Assembly: GCA_006386115.1 (NCBI GenBank)
Contig: VFIW01000015.1
Span: 551,001-615,000 of the forward strand
Source of the DNA: Globisporangium splendens
Lineage: Eukaryota; Oomycota; Peronosporomycetes; Pythiales; Pythiaceae
Direction: 5' to 3'
Length of the DNA stretch: 64,000 bases
Shown: positions 11,443-24,170 of the stretch, piece by piece
Layout of the letters: each line of letters begins with the position of its first letter
Position numbering within the stretch: position 1 is the stretch's first letter
Notes under the pieces: model-generated
Databases searched by the model: none
The model's input: the letters and a program-made list of their open reading frames with translations, nothing else
Told to the model about the DNA's origin: nothing
Position numbers and translations under genes: made by a program

Positions 11443-11923
11443 GCTGTATTATCTGTGGCGTTGTTCCTTTTCTTGAAGTTCGCTTCGCTGCTTGGCGAGT
11501 TGCACACTGCTGCAGTTGCTCTTTTTCCAATCTCTCTCTCTCGTTCTTAAATTAAGCCCATCACAACGCGAAGCTCACAAATGACAACGCCATACACGCT
11601 CGCATACCCAAGCAGCTCCATATTGCAGTCGCTGTGATAAACGCGCACTGCATTCGTTTCGCGCACCATCGCACGTTCCAATTGTACTTTGCTGCACTTC
11701 TCTCTTGCTCACACGTCACATGTTGCCGTCAATCAGAGTGATGGTTCCAATCAAACTGCTGCTCTTTGTCACAATCTGAGGCTAGTTTGTGTCACCGAAT
11801 CGCACTTTGAAGGATCTCCACAGTACCAATTGCCTCTCGTTTGCCAACCAATTGCATTGGTCAAAGTGGCGCTGTAGGGCTAACTGACAGCATTCGGACG
11901 AAGAGATCGACCAGCAAGGCAAC
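11443..11923. promoter_or_regulatory. Divergent promoter region between CH-domain and MAK11 genes
   Basis: 480 nt between oppositely oriented genes. It includes a TC-rich run at about 11528-11545. No coding potential was seen. Confidence 0.4.
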
Positions 11924-13438
11924 ATGCTCCGCATCGTGGCAGGAACGTACGAAGGGCTACTCTACGGGTGGGAGTTCCCCACGAAGGCGTCGCTCAAGGC
12001 GCCCAACCCAAAGCTCAAGCTCATCTTCGGCTACTCGGCGCACACCGAATGCATCAAGAGCGTGGCGCTCATGGCCGCCAAGCACGGCAAGACGCTGCTC
12101 TCGGGTGGCAACGACGAAATGATCAAGTACGCTGACTGTAGATGCATTATGCGGGATTGCTTGCATATATAGTGTATGGTTTGATGAAATGTGTGTGTAT
12201 GCTGCTCACAGGATCTACAATGTGGACAAGCGCGTCGAAGTCGGCAGTCTGATGGAGCAGCACGGCGCAATCACGAGTCTCGAGTTCTTTGGACAGAGTC
12301 ACTTGCTCAGTGGTAGTGCTGACAACTCGATTTGTATCTGGAGAACGTCGGACTGGAACTGTCTGCACATCCTCGGTGGTCACAAGTACGTTGAGTCCTC
12401 CACCAAGCTGCGAAATGCGTTCTTGTTGGCTCACGATTGTAATTGCAATGCTTGCTTTTAGGGGTGAGATCAACTCGATTGCCGTTCATCCAAGTGGCAA
12501 ATTGTGTTTCTCGGTTGCTCGCGATCGCACGTTGCGCATGTGGAACTTGGTGAAGGGCCGTATTGCATACATTCGCCGTCTGGAGCGGGAAGCAAACCTC
12601 GTCATGCTCTCGCAAAAGGGAACGCGCTACGCGCTGTGCTTTGGCACAGACCTCTCCGTTTTCAGCAGCGCCAACGCAGAGGTAAGTGAAAAGAGACGTG
12701 TAAGCAGTATAGCAACTTGATTATCTAAACTGTGCTGCTATCTGTGCAGTTGGTCGGTACACTGGAGCACAAGCAGCGCATTCAGTGCGCTGTGTTCGCC
12801 ACGGATGACTACGTCGTCTGCGGCGGTGACGACAAGTATATTTATGTGTGGAAGACGTCGGGAGAGTAAGTCATTTTTAGTTCTTGTTTGCCGCCTGATG
12901 CACCAATGATAATACCTAACGTTATTTTGCCATGTGTTGCAGTCTTGTGGCGAAGGTGACGCATCCAGAGATCACGGCTCGCATTCGTTGCATGCAAGTG
13001 CTGTACGTGAACGGCGAGGACCAGCTCCCATGGGTCGTGATCGCGACCTCGAACGGTGCCGTGCAGATCTGGGACTTGGCGACTTTCAAGTTCGATGCGC
13101 TCGCGCCAGAAGAGTCCAATGAATCCGTGGCTCCAGTGACGTCGACGCTGCTGCTGAGCAAGCCTCGTCTGACGTGCCTCACTGCGTGTCTCGCGGACGA
13201 AAGTATCGTCATGCCTGCGCCAAAGAAGGAAAAGAAGATTGCGAAGAAGGCTGCGGCCAAGCCAGCGACCAAGAAAGCCGAGAAGGCGACTGCGCCGCGT
13301 GTCGTTGTCGAGCTGGACGACGAGAAACCAGACGCCAAGCAGCAGAAGAAGACGCCAGATACCAAGCAGCAGAAGCGCAAGGCGAATGACAATAAGCAGA
13401 AGCAAGGCAAGAAGAAAGCCAAGAAGCAGCAACACTAA
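11924..13438 (+). CDS. MAK11: WD40 ribosome-assembly factor MAK11 / PAK1IP1 homologue
   Basis: Five exons: 11924-12126, 12212-12385, 12462-12681, 12750-12865 and 12943-13438 (402 aa). All introns are GT-AG of 68-85 nt. WD repeats carry the MAK11/PAK1IP1 signature: LRIVAGTYEGLLYGWEF, SAHTECIKSVALM, TLLSGGNDEMIKIYNV, HLLSGSADNSICIWRT, GEINSIAVHPSGKLCFSV, DRTLRMWNLVKGRIAYI, DDYVVCGGDDKYIYVWKT. The last about 70 residues are Lys/Gln/Ala-rich, as is common in nucleolar 60S assembly factors. In yeast, Mak11 works with Rlp24 and Nog1 in 60S biogenesis; the animal homologue also modulates PAK1. The start ATG opens directly into the first blade. Confidence 0.93.
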
Positions 13439-13708
13439 GCAAAGTGTCCTTCATTGGCAGACAATGCAACCAAACCTCTTTAACATAATAGACTCTCATA
13501 CTGTGTTGTTTTGATTGCCTGTCCACTCAAGCAACCTTCGTGCCACCAATTGCAACATGATACAAACTCTTTAACGTGATAGACCCTTAAAACTTGTCAA
13601 TGTGTTCGAGCAACCTTCGTGTCATCTTCGTGTCACCTCATGCGTTCTTCAGTTCAGGGTGGTGCTGCATTGCAGTAGTTGAAGCGGCGCCACGTGCTCC
13701 CTCCCAAT

Positions 13709-16700
13709 ATGCAGCGACTGTCGCGGCACCAGAGCGCGCCTGCGCTCGCGTCCGCCACGGGAAACGACGCGCTAAGCGTCTCTACATGTGGGTACTCCTT
13801 TACTCCATACCCCTCCCCTCTTTGCGTCTCTTCGCGTTGATTGCGTCTGCGGTGTTGACGAAGAAGATCTTTGAATCATGTTTATGCGTAGCTGCGGATG
13901 ATGACGGTGAGTGCGAGAAGGATGATGAGATCAAGAAGCTCCAGGCGCGCCTGCGGGCGTTCTGCTGGGCTCACGACCCGCGACAGGTCGACAAGGTCGA
14001 CGAGATTCTCGAGCGACACAAGGTAGCCAAGGGGGATAGAGATATTTCTATTGGAGAAAGGTGCATTGGATAATACGGATATGGTGTGTGTGTGTGTGTA
14101 TGCATTGTAGGGAAAGGAAGAAGCGTTTATCCAATGCATGCACATGCAGTTTGGCGTGCGCGATTTCAGTGGGGAGATCGCGATCGACGACATCTACGAG
14201 CATGAGCGCTATTCGTACTTTTCGTTTTCCTATGGGAGTTCTTTTCCAGGCCATTTGCTGCCGACGGACCGGCGTCGATGGAGCGGATTGCATGGCACCC
14301 CGTCGAGCCAAACGCGAGAGAAAGTGGAGCCGCAATTACCCGTCAACTGGGTCTGGACGTCGTCCTGGGAGATCGACACGGAATCGGGCAATTGTGACAG
14401 CGATGGCTGGACTTACGCGTTCGACTTTACCATGTACGAAGCCATACGCTGGTTTTAGTAGGTGATACAGAAGACGCTGACTGTGTGCACTATCATGCTA
14501 CTTCATGTGTGCAGGATGAATCACGCGCTGAAGCGCAATGGAGGTCGGAAAGAGCCGCGTTCGACCGATTATGTGCGCCGCCGTCGCTGGATTCGAAGGC
14601 GTCAACGTGTGGTTCGTACCAGCGCACTGCCCTCGACTGCGAGACCACTACTCCGTGCTCATACTGCACCCCCTCAAGAGTCGGAGGTTGACGGTTCGGA
14701 CGACGATGCTGGTGATACGGGCGCTCCATCACAGCAAATTGAAGCTGCGGCTACGGATTTGAACATTGACGACGATGGCGGCGATGGGAGGAATGGAGAC
14801 GGCGGCTACGATGAAAATGACGAAGAAGACGGACTGCGAGACAACAATCAAGAAGATGCACTGAGCTCTCCTCCTCTGTCAATGAACAACTCTGGTCCAA
14901 ACAATCTCCCATCTCTCAGCCCGTCGCTGCAATCCGCATTGCGTCCACCGACCCAGACAGATCAAAAGTCGGGAGGAGCAGCAACCCCAGCTCAACCATT
15001 GCAGATATTCCATATAGACATGGAAAAATCGGCGATTGATGCCGCATGGAACTTGGCCGTCAAGGAACTAGAGACCATGTACACGAGGGCGAAGAACCAC
15101 GAGACAGCGAAAAAGAAACAGTGGCGCGTGAAGCGAGAAAAGATACTGCGACAGATTCACTTGCTCGAGAAAACGATCGCGTCCATGCAGGCTGTCGCTC
15201 AGGAGGAAGAACGGAAACGCCGTGCGAGCTCCAGTGCCAACAGTAGTCCAAGGGGAAAGACATCGTTTTCGTTGCAAGCGCCAAATGGTGGTGGCAATCC
15301 TCGATCCCCAGAGACGAGCAATTTCAAATCGCCGAGAGCAGCGCAGCATGCAGCAGCTAACAATGCCGTTAATGTCATTAACCTAGCGGCAAAAATGAAG
15401 TGCGCGCAATCAAAACTGGATGCGTTGAAGCGCTTGTTTTGGCATCCGCGCGAGAAAAAGTACACGCTGCGGTTCAGCATCGACGGCATCTTCTATGGAT
15501 TGCGCGATTTCTTTGTCGAGACGTTCAAGAGCAGTTTTCATATCTCTATGAATCACCAAACGAATGGCGCACAGGGAATTGCACCGACCTGCAAAATTGT
15601 GATGAAAGGTCACACCGTGTGCTGTGGGAAGCATGTTAAGGTCACGGGCGATAAAGGCACGCGTGTACCGAAATCTATCTGGGAACGCATGTATTTGGAT
15701 ACCGATTTCGAGGCGTCGATTTACTTGATTTACGTCGAAGACATCAATGACGGTGCGAGTACGAAATTGCGGTCTGGGAACTGGGAGTTCCTCTTCAATC
15801 CAGAGTCTACGCGCGTCGAATTAATCAACTTCACCCGTCGTGTGAATGGCGGACTGGATTTACCCGAGCCCGTCGTGCGTAAGCTCTGCTCGGACGTACT
15901 GAGCTCGCTCGTTCGAGACTTGGCGCTGATTTACTTCCCACAGGAGCTTGCGGTTGCATTTGATGCGCCGCCAGCAAAGTTGGATTTGGAGGGCGAACTT
16001 GAGATCACGGGACTCCCCATCGACGATGTCATGGAGCGCGAAATCGAGTACATTGATGACGCAACTTCCGAGTCGCCAACGTCACCGGCTTCTTCCGTAC
16101 AAGAGGGAAACTCATCCAAGTCGAATCTCGTTGTTGCTGCGGCAGCGCAACTGCTTTCGTCGTTCTCGCACACTGATGTGTACATGAAGCGAATTGCTGA
16201 AGCATTGCGTCTCTCACCTGCACAGTTCAACTTGCTCGTGGCGCTGAAAGAGTGTGGACTGTACCCGACGCCATACAGCTTCAAGACAATTGCGACGATG
16301 TGTGAATACTACTCGGCATTCTTCATCGAGGAGAAGGTGATAAGTGGCGAAGACGACCACATCGAGAAGCTTCGTATGGTGTGGAAGCAAGTGCTCGAGT
16401 TGCTGTACATTCGCAAAACGAAAGCTGCAGCTGCGGGTCGTGGGATCCCATTCATCGGCACGGCTCAAGCAAACAGCAAGGGGAATGGCAACAGTAGTTC
16501 GCCGTTTGCGCTTTTCAATATGGACGATTTATTCGATACAATCGCGCGGCTAACAAAGAAACCGGTCGCGCTGCAGATGACTGTGAAACGTCTGCATTGC
16601 TCAGTGAACGCGTTGAGCGTGGTCGAAGCCGTCTCAAAGCTGTACGAGCGACTGGTCCTCGGCGTGGACTTCAGCAAACCACGCACTGGGTACGAAAGCT

Positions 16701-17920
16701 TCATGTACGGATTCCGGTTCGGTCGCAAGACAACAGTGTCCACTGCAGTCGCCAATGCCGTTGCCGAAGCCACGACACCGAAAAACGGCGCGTCCACGAT
16801 GCTACCACTGGATCCGAGGCTGCACGTGCAAATGGACGCAGTGTTTCGTGCGCGCCTGAAGGCGTTCAGTCAGTTTTTCCGCACACTGAAAGCACTCTTG
16901 GAGTTTGTCAAGCACAACATGGACCACGTGAACGCTGAGATGGTCGGGAGCTTGAAAGGGTCGGGCACGGATTGTGACGTGAATGGATCGTTCAAGGATG
17001 TCGAGTACGTTGGTCCTGTTGATGCTGCACTCGGGGTTCCTGCGTGCTTTCTGGGGCTTTTTAAGATCGAGACCGTTGCACTGGATGACGAGAGAGTGGG
17101 GCTTCAGGTGGAGCTCATGCTGCCGAAGGCTGAGGCCGCGCACCAAAAGCGTATGCGGGGCAAGAGCGCGACGACGTCGGCGCTAGAGTCGGTGTGTAAG
17201 CTTGTGGTGTCGGATCTCTCGACACAAGTGATGATCGATGTGGACGCGTTGCTGGAAGATCACCGCGCGAGAAGCGCGTCGAATGCGGCCGAGATGACCG
17301 CACCATGGTCGCCGACAAAGTCGTTTGCGCGGAAGGTGGAGACGCAGAAAACGAGTCAGCAGCACCAAGCGCTTTCCTTTTCTTTCGAGTCGAATGCAAA
17401 TGCGAATGAGCTGCTCTCCTCAGCGGACGACAGCAGCAGCTCCATCCCGGTGACCAAAGTGAACAGTGCCACGAATTTGAGCGCTGGTGGCAGGGGTCCG
17501 TTCGGCAAAGTGAAGGTCGCAGCGAGCGCATTTACTAAGCTGCACACTAACGTCAAGTCGGGGTCCTTCTCGACACGCGTCGTCCCGATTCTCAACTGGT
17601 TCATCGCCAAGCAACTACGGCCGCTCGTGCTCAAGTCGTTTCCGGAGCATATCGTGCTGTTCGACTCGATCGTCGCGAGTCTCCTCCAGTGGATCAGCTC
17701 GGCGCAAATGGAGTTGGACTTTGACGTGCTCGCGAAAGTGTTTCTTCACAATCGCGACAACGATCTGATGTTCACCTTCTGCGGCTCGCCACTGCACCCG
17801 ACGCCCATCGTGTACAAGGACGAACTGTTTTTGCTGCCGCTGATCCTGCACGTCGACGACCTGGCGAACCTCTGGATCGACGATCGGTACCCACCATACG
17901 CGAATCCGCTGTACTTTTAA
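13709..17920 (+). CDS. Large dysferlin-domain (DysF) protein
   Basis: Four exons: 13709-13787, 13892-14022, 14111-14451 and 14515-17920 (1318 aa). The third donor is read as gttttag, because the nearer gtaggt donor would create a TAG on joining. Residues about 60-240 form a DysF module. The N-part has EHERYSYFSFSYG and LLPTDRRRWSG; the C-part has GWTYAFDF and the hallmark DYVRRRRWIRR. DysF domains occur in dysferlin, peroxins (Pex23/Pex24/Pex30-32) and TECPR1, usually on membrane-shaping or membrane-contact proteins. A disordered Ser/Pro/Asp-rich linker with a coiled coil follows, then about 850 residues I cannot assign. That part has beta-rich stretches (LRFSIDGIFYGLRDFF, GNWEFLFNPESTRVEL) and a helical C-terminus. 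No transmembrane helix was evident. Confidence 0.82.
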
Positions 17921-18242
17921 ACAAGAACGAGAAAGCAAAATGGCGAAGGACGAGCAGAGGTTTGTTTAAATAGTGTATGAATTACTGGGTTTTGATATGC
18001 GTGTGTGCGTCGCAGGATGCAGCACGTCGCCATTCTCGCCAGACCACACGCTACTCAATAAATACACGGCCGTCGCCCAAAGCATTGGCTGCGCCTCGTG
18101 AAAAGCAAGCTAACAAATCGACCTCATGCCACCCACATCACTAGCACTCTGTGGCTTCACCTAGGGGACAGAAAAGAAACACACTAGACGCATCCCACGA
18201 CACATGTTTACCTCACCTTGCACCTCTTGAATCTCGAAATCC
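17921..18242. other. Convergent 3' intergenic region, nothing recognised
   Basis: 322 nt between the ends of two genes that point toward each other. Only short shadow frames. Confidence 0.6.
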
Positions 18243-21200
18243 TCAGCTCGACGCTATCGACGCCGGCGGCTCCAAGGCGGCGATCTGGTCGCGAAGCTTT
18301 GCGATCGCATCGTCCAGTGTCGCCACCTGGCGCGTTGCGGCTTCGTAGTCGGTAGCACACCTTTCGTACTGCGTGCGGTACTCCTCAAGCGTTGGTTTGT
18401 CCTTTGCGATCGCTGGCACAGGTTCCTCGGCACTGGAAGGGCCATTAGCTGCACCATTTGGCTCTGTAGATGCTGCAGGTGGTGCAGGAGAAGCATCGTT
18501 CTCATTGGCAACGTTGCTATCTAAACGTGTCGCTTCCTATAAAAACAAAAACAGCAGACAACACACACAATATTAGTCCCGTCAAGAGTTGCTATGGCCC
18601 ACCGCTTCACGAAGCCGCAGAGCATTTCAATGCAAGTAAGTCCAGTTTTTCTCCCAAATATTGTCAGTTGAAGGTACGTGTGAGCGCGGTGAAGTAGTCC
18701 AAAATAGTACTAACCCCATCTTTCAGCCGATCGCGTGGTGAACTCGATGAGTTGGACGACGAACTGGAAGCGCTCGACGACGGCGTTGTTGTCGAAGCGC
18801 TATTGCTATTGACGGTGTTGCTGTTGGCGCTGTGGCTCTTTTTCTCTCGTTCTTTCGCCGCGATGCGCTTCTTCATTTCGTCAATCTTGGCCTGGAGACT
18901 CGATCTCGTTGCTGCATTCTTTATAGTCGGAGTCGTCGCTTTTTGCTGCTGAGACGAAGTAGGAGGTTGAGATAATGAGTCAGGGGTAGACACTCCGTCG
19001 ACGCCACTCGCCACTGTTCCGTTGGTCGAAACTAATGGCACTGCACTCGCTTCTAGCGACCCGACAGACGACACCACTGCTACCTCTGGCCGACTTGCCC
19101 GACGCAATTTCTCCTTCTCAGCGATTTGCTTCCGCATTTCCTCGATCGCTGACTGAATCATCAATGCACCGTCATTCGCTGCATTTGCTCCTTCGCTACT
19201 CCCATTTCCAATCACGTCGCTGGCTTTGCTGCTTTTCATGTAGTCTTCTGGTGACAAACGAATCACAATCGACTGGGAAGACGCCGTCAATGGACGGAAC
19301 TTCGGCGTCGCGATGGCGTCGATAGTAGTGGTGATAGGGACAGCGGGGGTCACCGGTAGAGACGAGAATAGAGAACATGTCGACGCTGCTACACTGTCCT
19401 TCTCTGCGACGTTTTCGTGCTCCACGACCTTTTCCTGTTCTGCGACAACTGATTCTGCTGATTTCGCACTTGCGGCTTCCGGTGTCATATCCTTGGCCAT
19501 GTGGTCATCCGCTTCGCTTGGAGCCACAGCGTCATCGATAACTGCTAAAGCACCACCAGCTACTTCTGCAGAAACATCGGGTTCCGCGTTGTTAGATGGC
19601 GCACTGGACTCTGTTGCCACCAACACCGCAGCAGATGCACTCGTCGTCGCTTTCTTCTTTTTCATCATCGAGCGCAAAATCTCGACTCGAAGCGCCTCGA
19701 TATCCGGTGGCGCTTCCTCCAAACTTGTAGCTTCCTGTGGTGCCTTCGCATCTTCACGCACTTCAGTTTCTGGAAATGAAACAACTTCATCACCACTCTT
19801 CTTCGCAGCGTCTGCTTCCTGCTGGTTCTCTTGTTGTCTCAACATGCGTTTGGTGCGCAACGCAGCAGCACGGAGACTATCTAAATCCACGTCACTTTGT
19901 TTCCGGCTTCGCCCACCTAGATCCCCTTGCTCTTTCGTAGATGCCGCATTACCTTGAAAGCTTTCGGGACTTTGATTGCTGCTGCTTGCCGTGCTACTCG
20001 TTGTCTCGGCGTTCCATAGTCGATCACCGATGTTGCGGTATTTGAATCCACCAGCAAACATGGACTGGGGTGCTTGTGGTGGTGGCATCGACGACATACC
20101 AGGACGTGAGTACTCGACGCCATTGGGGTTGAACATGGCGACGTTGCCATGACGGTTTACGCGGAGAATTTGGTCGTCGGCAAACGGCCCAAACGGCGAT
20201 CCGCGACGCTGCGGAGGTGGTGGCGGACGCGGCAGTGCAGACGGCGGTGGAGCATGCAGGTGGTCTCCAAAGCCAGGAGGAGGACCTCCATACATCATCA
20301 TCCGGTGGTCGATATCGGCCATGCTGTGAGGATGCTCTCCAAGCGGTCGTGGTGGCGCATCCGGAGGAAGAGGAAACGGATGGTGGCGCGTGTTGCGATC
20401 AAACTCAGGCACACCACCAGACATCATCAACATCGCGTCGAGCTTCCGTTTTGACTTTTTCTTGCCGCGTTTCTTTTGCTTCTTTTGCCGCAGTGGTTGC
20501 TGGGGACTCCCGCCGGATGCGTCCGAGTCACCAGCACGTGCAAGCCGTTCGGCTGCAATCGCCTGTTTCACCTGCGTTGGCGACGTGATCACAGCGCCTT
20601 CCTCGAATATTTCTCCGTCTTCTAGATTCTCTTCGTCGTCGACATCTTTGTCACGTCGTGGTGTGGCGACCGCCAACGGGGCACTCGGCGTGGGTTCTTG
20701 CTGCTGTGAGAGGTCTGCCGCGTCATCGGGATCAAGTGTCGAACCTTCTTCGACACTCTCTTGCTGCAGTTCACTCGTGGCGTCGCTTGCTTCCACCGTT
20801 TCCACGTTCATTGTAAGGGTCCCGTCCGTACTCTCTATCTGTGCTTCACTCGATGTGGTGTCACTCGCTTCCGCCATTTCCACATCCATGGCAACAGTGG
20901 TTTCAGGAGCGCTAGTGGCATGCGCGGTTGCTGCTGGCGCTGAGGTTTCCACATTAGGAGCACCATTGCCGCTTATGTCAGTTGGTTGCGCTACTGCCGG
21001 AGCTTTTGTGTCAGCTGCCTGCGTCGCGGACGCGACCACAGCTCGCTTCGGCAGCTCTTCGTCTTCTTCTGACTCGTGCTCTTCATCGATACCGGCACTC
21101 GCATTGAAAGCCACTGGAATCTGAGCTGTCGGCGCTTGGGACTCAACCTTCGTCTCGTGCTCCACAGTCGCTGCCACACGCTCGTTTGGCGTCTTGTCTT

Positions 21201-21561
21201 GCGCCTGCGGCCATTCTTCGTCCACGTCCGACTCCACAGTTTCGAGCACTTCTGGAAGTGACTGAGTTGCAGTCTTTTGTTCAGTCAATGGCGGCTGCTG
21301 TGAGGGAACTGATGCCGCTACAGCGTTCGCGGCAGCTGACCCTAATGGCTCATCGTCTTCATCCGAGTCATCGTCAAACGTCAGGTCGATACAGTTTACC
21401 GAGGATGGCGAGATCTCTGTCCGGACGACCGGCGGCGCAACCATCTCTACAGCAACCGGTGCAGGTAGTGCCGCTGCCACTTCTTCAAGCGCTTTCTGCG
21501 CCATCGACGCTTGCAGCTTATGGCGCATCTGCGCTTTCCACTCCTGCTTCACTCGCGCCAT
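18243..21561 (-). CDS. Long disordered nuclear-type protein with a SUMO-interaction-like motif
   Basis: Two exons on the minus strand, 21561-18715 and 18536-18243, joined in phase 0 (1046 aa). The start is taken as the first ATG after a repetitive CA/poly-A leader (MARVKQEWKAQMRHK). Near residue 65 there is VNCIDLTFDDDSDEDDEP, a hydrophobic core followed by acids, typical of SUMO-interaction motifs. Most of the rest is low-complexity Ala/Ser/Thr/Glu with a Lys-rich patch (KKQKKRGKKKSKRK), a Pro/Gly/Met/His-rich central part and FKYRNIGDRLWNAE. The C-terminus holds coiled coils, ending with a helix in the second exon (EEYRTQYERCATDYEAA). I do not recognise a family. The composition suggests a nuclear scaffold or RNA-related protein, which is inference. 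Confidence 0.78.
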
Positions 21562-22212
21562 CTTTTGCCCAAATCGCTTATCGCAGACAGAAAAAAAAAA
21601 CACACACACACACACGCACACACAACGAGGACGGGGACAAGAGGAGGAAGAGAGAGTTCGACGCGTGGCTTCGTTCAGTGCGCTTGAAGAGCAGCGGGAT
21701 CTCCGCCAACGGCTGTCAATAACGAGCGTTTAGCACGCGCGAAGCTTCTGCCTGTCGCTTTACCAGCAGCGAAAGCGCCTATATTGCTCAAAAGAAGGCA
21801 ATGATCATTTATTTTAGGCTCCTACCACACCATTTAAGGTGTACCCTGTTTTAGAATAAAATCGTAAGATCAATTCGACTCCCAAATATGATATTCATTT
21901 CGAGGAGCTTCAGAATTAAATAGCACAAAGCAGTATCTACCAATAAATCCGGACCTGGTCAGAGCGCACGGACATGAAATACCTGATAGATGCACTGGTG
22001 CCTTGAGCGAAATACGGGCGTATTTCACTGCTGGATCATCCTCCATAATTAAATATCCGCCTTAAATAACAAAAATGTGAAAATTTTATCGCCGCGCTTC
22101 ACGAATAGGTTTTTCCTTTGGCTCCTCCACAACCCCCCCACTCACCTCCTTCCTCTCCCACCAGCATCTCGAAAGCACGGATCAACACAAAAGATCAAGC
22201 AGAGGGGAACCG
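21562..22212. other. Intergenic region with a CA-rich tract, upstream of the Crypton
   Basis: Contains a poly-A/CA simple repeat at about 21590-21626 in the 5' leader of the upstream minus-strand gene. Then AT-richer DNA, possibly including the left end of the Crypton. No terminal repeat could be defined by eye; Cryptons typically lack long ones. Confidence 0.5.
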
Positions 22213-24170
22213 ATGGCAGACATCGTCTCGGTAAACGTGGCCAACGCGCAATCGCTTCATAATGCTGTGGTGAACGTCCTCGCTCGCCAGGCCACTGAGC
22301 GACCGGCAAACACACAAAGGCAGTACATGAACAAGCAAAAGGAATTCCGCGAGTGGTGCGCGTCCAAGGGCTTTTGTGATGGCGAGCTGGTGTATGAAGC
22401 GAAGCTCGTTGACTTTCTGGACAACTTTGTCATCCCGCGAGGAACAAGCGGTCTAAGCAGGCCGACGGATCTCCGCAAGCGCTGGGATTCGAGTCCATTG
22501 ACGCGTATGTGAAGGCCATTGTTGACATGTACCAGCAGCAGAAGTCTCTCGGCATGAACAAAGAATTGCATCCTCGTGGAGTCGCACTCCGTGCTCTCGT
22601 GGACCTATTGAAACGCAGTGAAGTGACGCGGAAGCGTGAGGCGTACGCCGATCGCGGTTTAGGAACAGTGCTCAATGGGTACAACGTTGAAGACATGAAG
22701 GCATTGAGCTCGTTTTGGTTAAGTCAACAATCTGGAGTAGCACTGAGAGATCGAGTTGATTTTCTTCTCGGACACGCTCTTCTTGCTCAAGGAGAGTCCA
22801 GAAGGTTTATCCAGTTTCCTGATTTGCTGACTCTGTCGTTGAGTGACGAAGGCCCACAGCACTGTACCCCGCTAGTCGTAATCATGACGAAAGGAAAAAC
22901 TAACCAACACGAGAGAGTAGAGTACGGGGCTGCAATGCGATGCAAAAAAGTCCTACTTTGCCCCATGAACGCCGTCTCAATGTACCTCTTTTGGAGGTGG
23001 CACGTAGATTTGGAGCCCTTTCCGGTTCTGACAAACCGTAAAGCTTGGTACGGCATCCATCTTTTGAAAGGCAAAGATTCCAAAGTCCAGCTCTCGTACA
23101 ATGCTCAGCTCGACGGAATTAAGCGTGCTTTTGAGTCGTGTGGGATTGACTCGTCTGTGTGGACGCACTCCAATCGCGTATCAGCAGCTAAAATAGCGGA
23201 GTCAAATGGCGCCGATGAAGCCCAAATCAGGCGAGCTGGTCGGTGGAATAGTGAACGTATGGAAGGCTGCTATTTGACTACAATACCCCGAAAAGCGATG
23301 CGTTCACTCGCCGGTTTTCCTACAAAAGGTGGCTCGTATTGGCTGGCCCGAGGTTGTGTCACACCATGTGACGAGCTGCAGAGGATGGTGTATCGTGATC
23401 TCGAGAAAGCAGAGGCTGATTTTGAAAAAAGAGAAACCAGGGAAATTGCAGCAGGAGGTTTTATCGGCATGCTCCACGACCTGCGGGTGATTTTTTTACA
23501 AGACTCGGTGCTTCTCCGTCGCCAGTTTAGAGATCATCCTATTTGGCAAGATCCACTCTTTTTATCACCAGAGTATCGCGCTTTCGAAAATGAAGTGATA
23601 GCCAAAGTCCCCTCAGCAGAAGCACTACAAGACAAAACCCTCGAGTCCGCTATTCCTCTCGTAGCTACTGCTCTGAAAGCAGGATTTGAGTCTGTACATG
23701 GAAAACTGGACAGCCTCACATCTGAGGTCAGCAACTTGAAAAAACTAGTACCGCTGCTGGGCAGCAAAAAGCTCGTTTTGACCATCGTTGACGAAGTCGA
23801 ACAGAAACCGCATGAACAGCCACCTGCACCTCGGCAGCACGTTGACAAATACGCTAGCGCGGCAAAGGGAAAACTACGATTAAGCAGATCGTTGCGCACT
23901 ATTCCCGAGGTTTGGTGCGAATACGCGATTGGGCTGGGTGGTCAAATTTCAGTCCGAGAAGCAGAAAAACGATTTGGGCCGAAGTGGCGTGCTGACTCGA
24001 CCGAGAACAGATTTTTTTCGCGGCGGAAAGTTTACTACGATGCTATCAAGCTTTGTGCCTCGGAAAACAATATGTCGTATGAAGAAGCAGCCGAAGCAAT
24101 GGAGAGCAAAAGAGTTCTGAGTGGAAAGTCATTGAACGCATTTTCGAAGATGGTAAAGAGTTTGGTGTAA
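22213..24170 (+). mobile_element. Crypton DNA transposon, tyrosine recombinase gene with one frame break
   Basis: The protein starts at ATG 22213 (MADIVSVNVANAQSLHNAV) with a core-binding-like helical N-terminus (NTQRQYMNKQKEFREWC). At about 22430-22440 the frame must shift; downstream the open frame reads RNKRSKQADGSPQALGFES and continues to 24170. Tyrosine-recombinase hallmarks follow: WTHSNRVSAAKIAES (the HxxR box, His codon at 23166), RRAGRWNSERMEGCYLTT with the likely nucleophile Tyr at 23271-23273. The C-terminus has VWCEYAIGLGG, WRADSTENRFFSRRKVYY, a GCR1_C-like DNA-binding domain typical of fungal and oomycete Cryptons. These elements move by recombinase-mediated excision and integration of circles. 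One frame break implies this copy is probably inactive, or the break is a sequence error. Confidence 0.85.

Noticed and set aside
13439..13708. Two similar stretches (caaacctctttaacataatagac / caaactctttaacgtgatagac, quoted in part)
   Set aside because: A short local duplication in a 3' region; no mobile-element ends or RNA structure.
14451..14460. TAG created when the DysF gene is spliced at gtaggt
   Set aside because: The donor two codons upstream (TG|GTTTTAG) keeps frame and gives a Trp, matching the DysF pattern.
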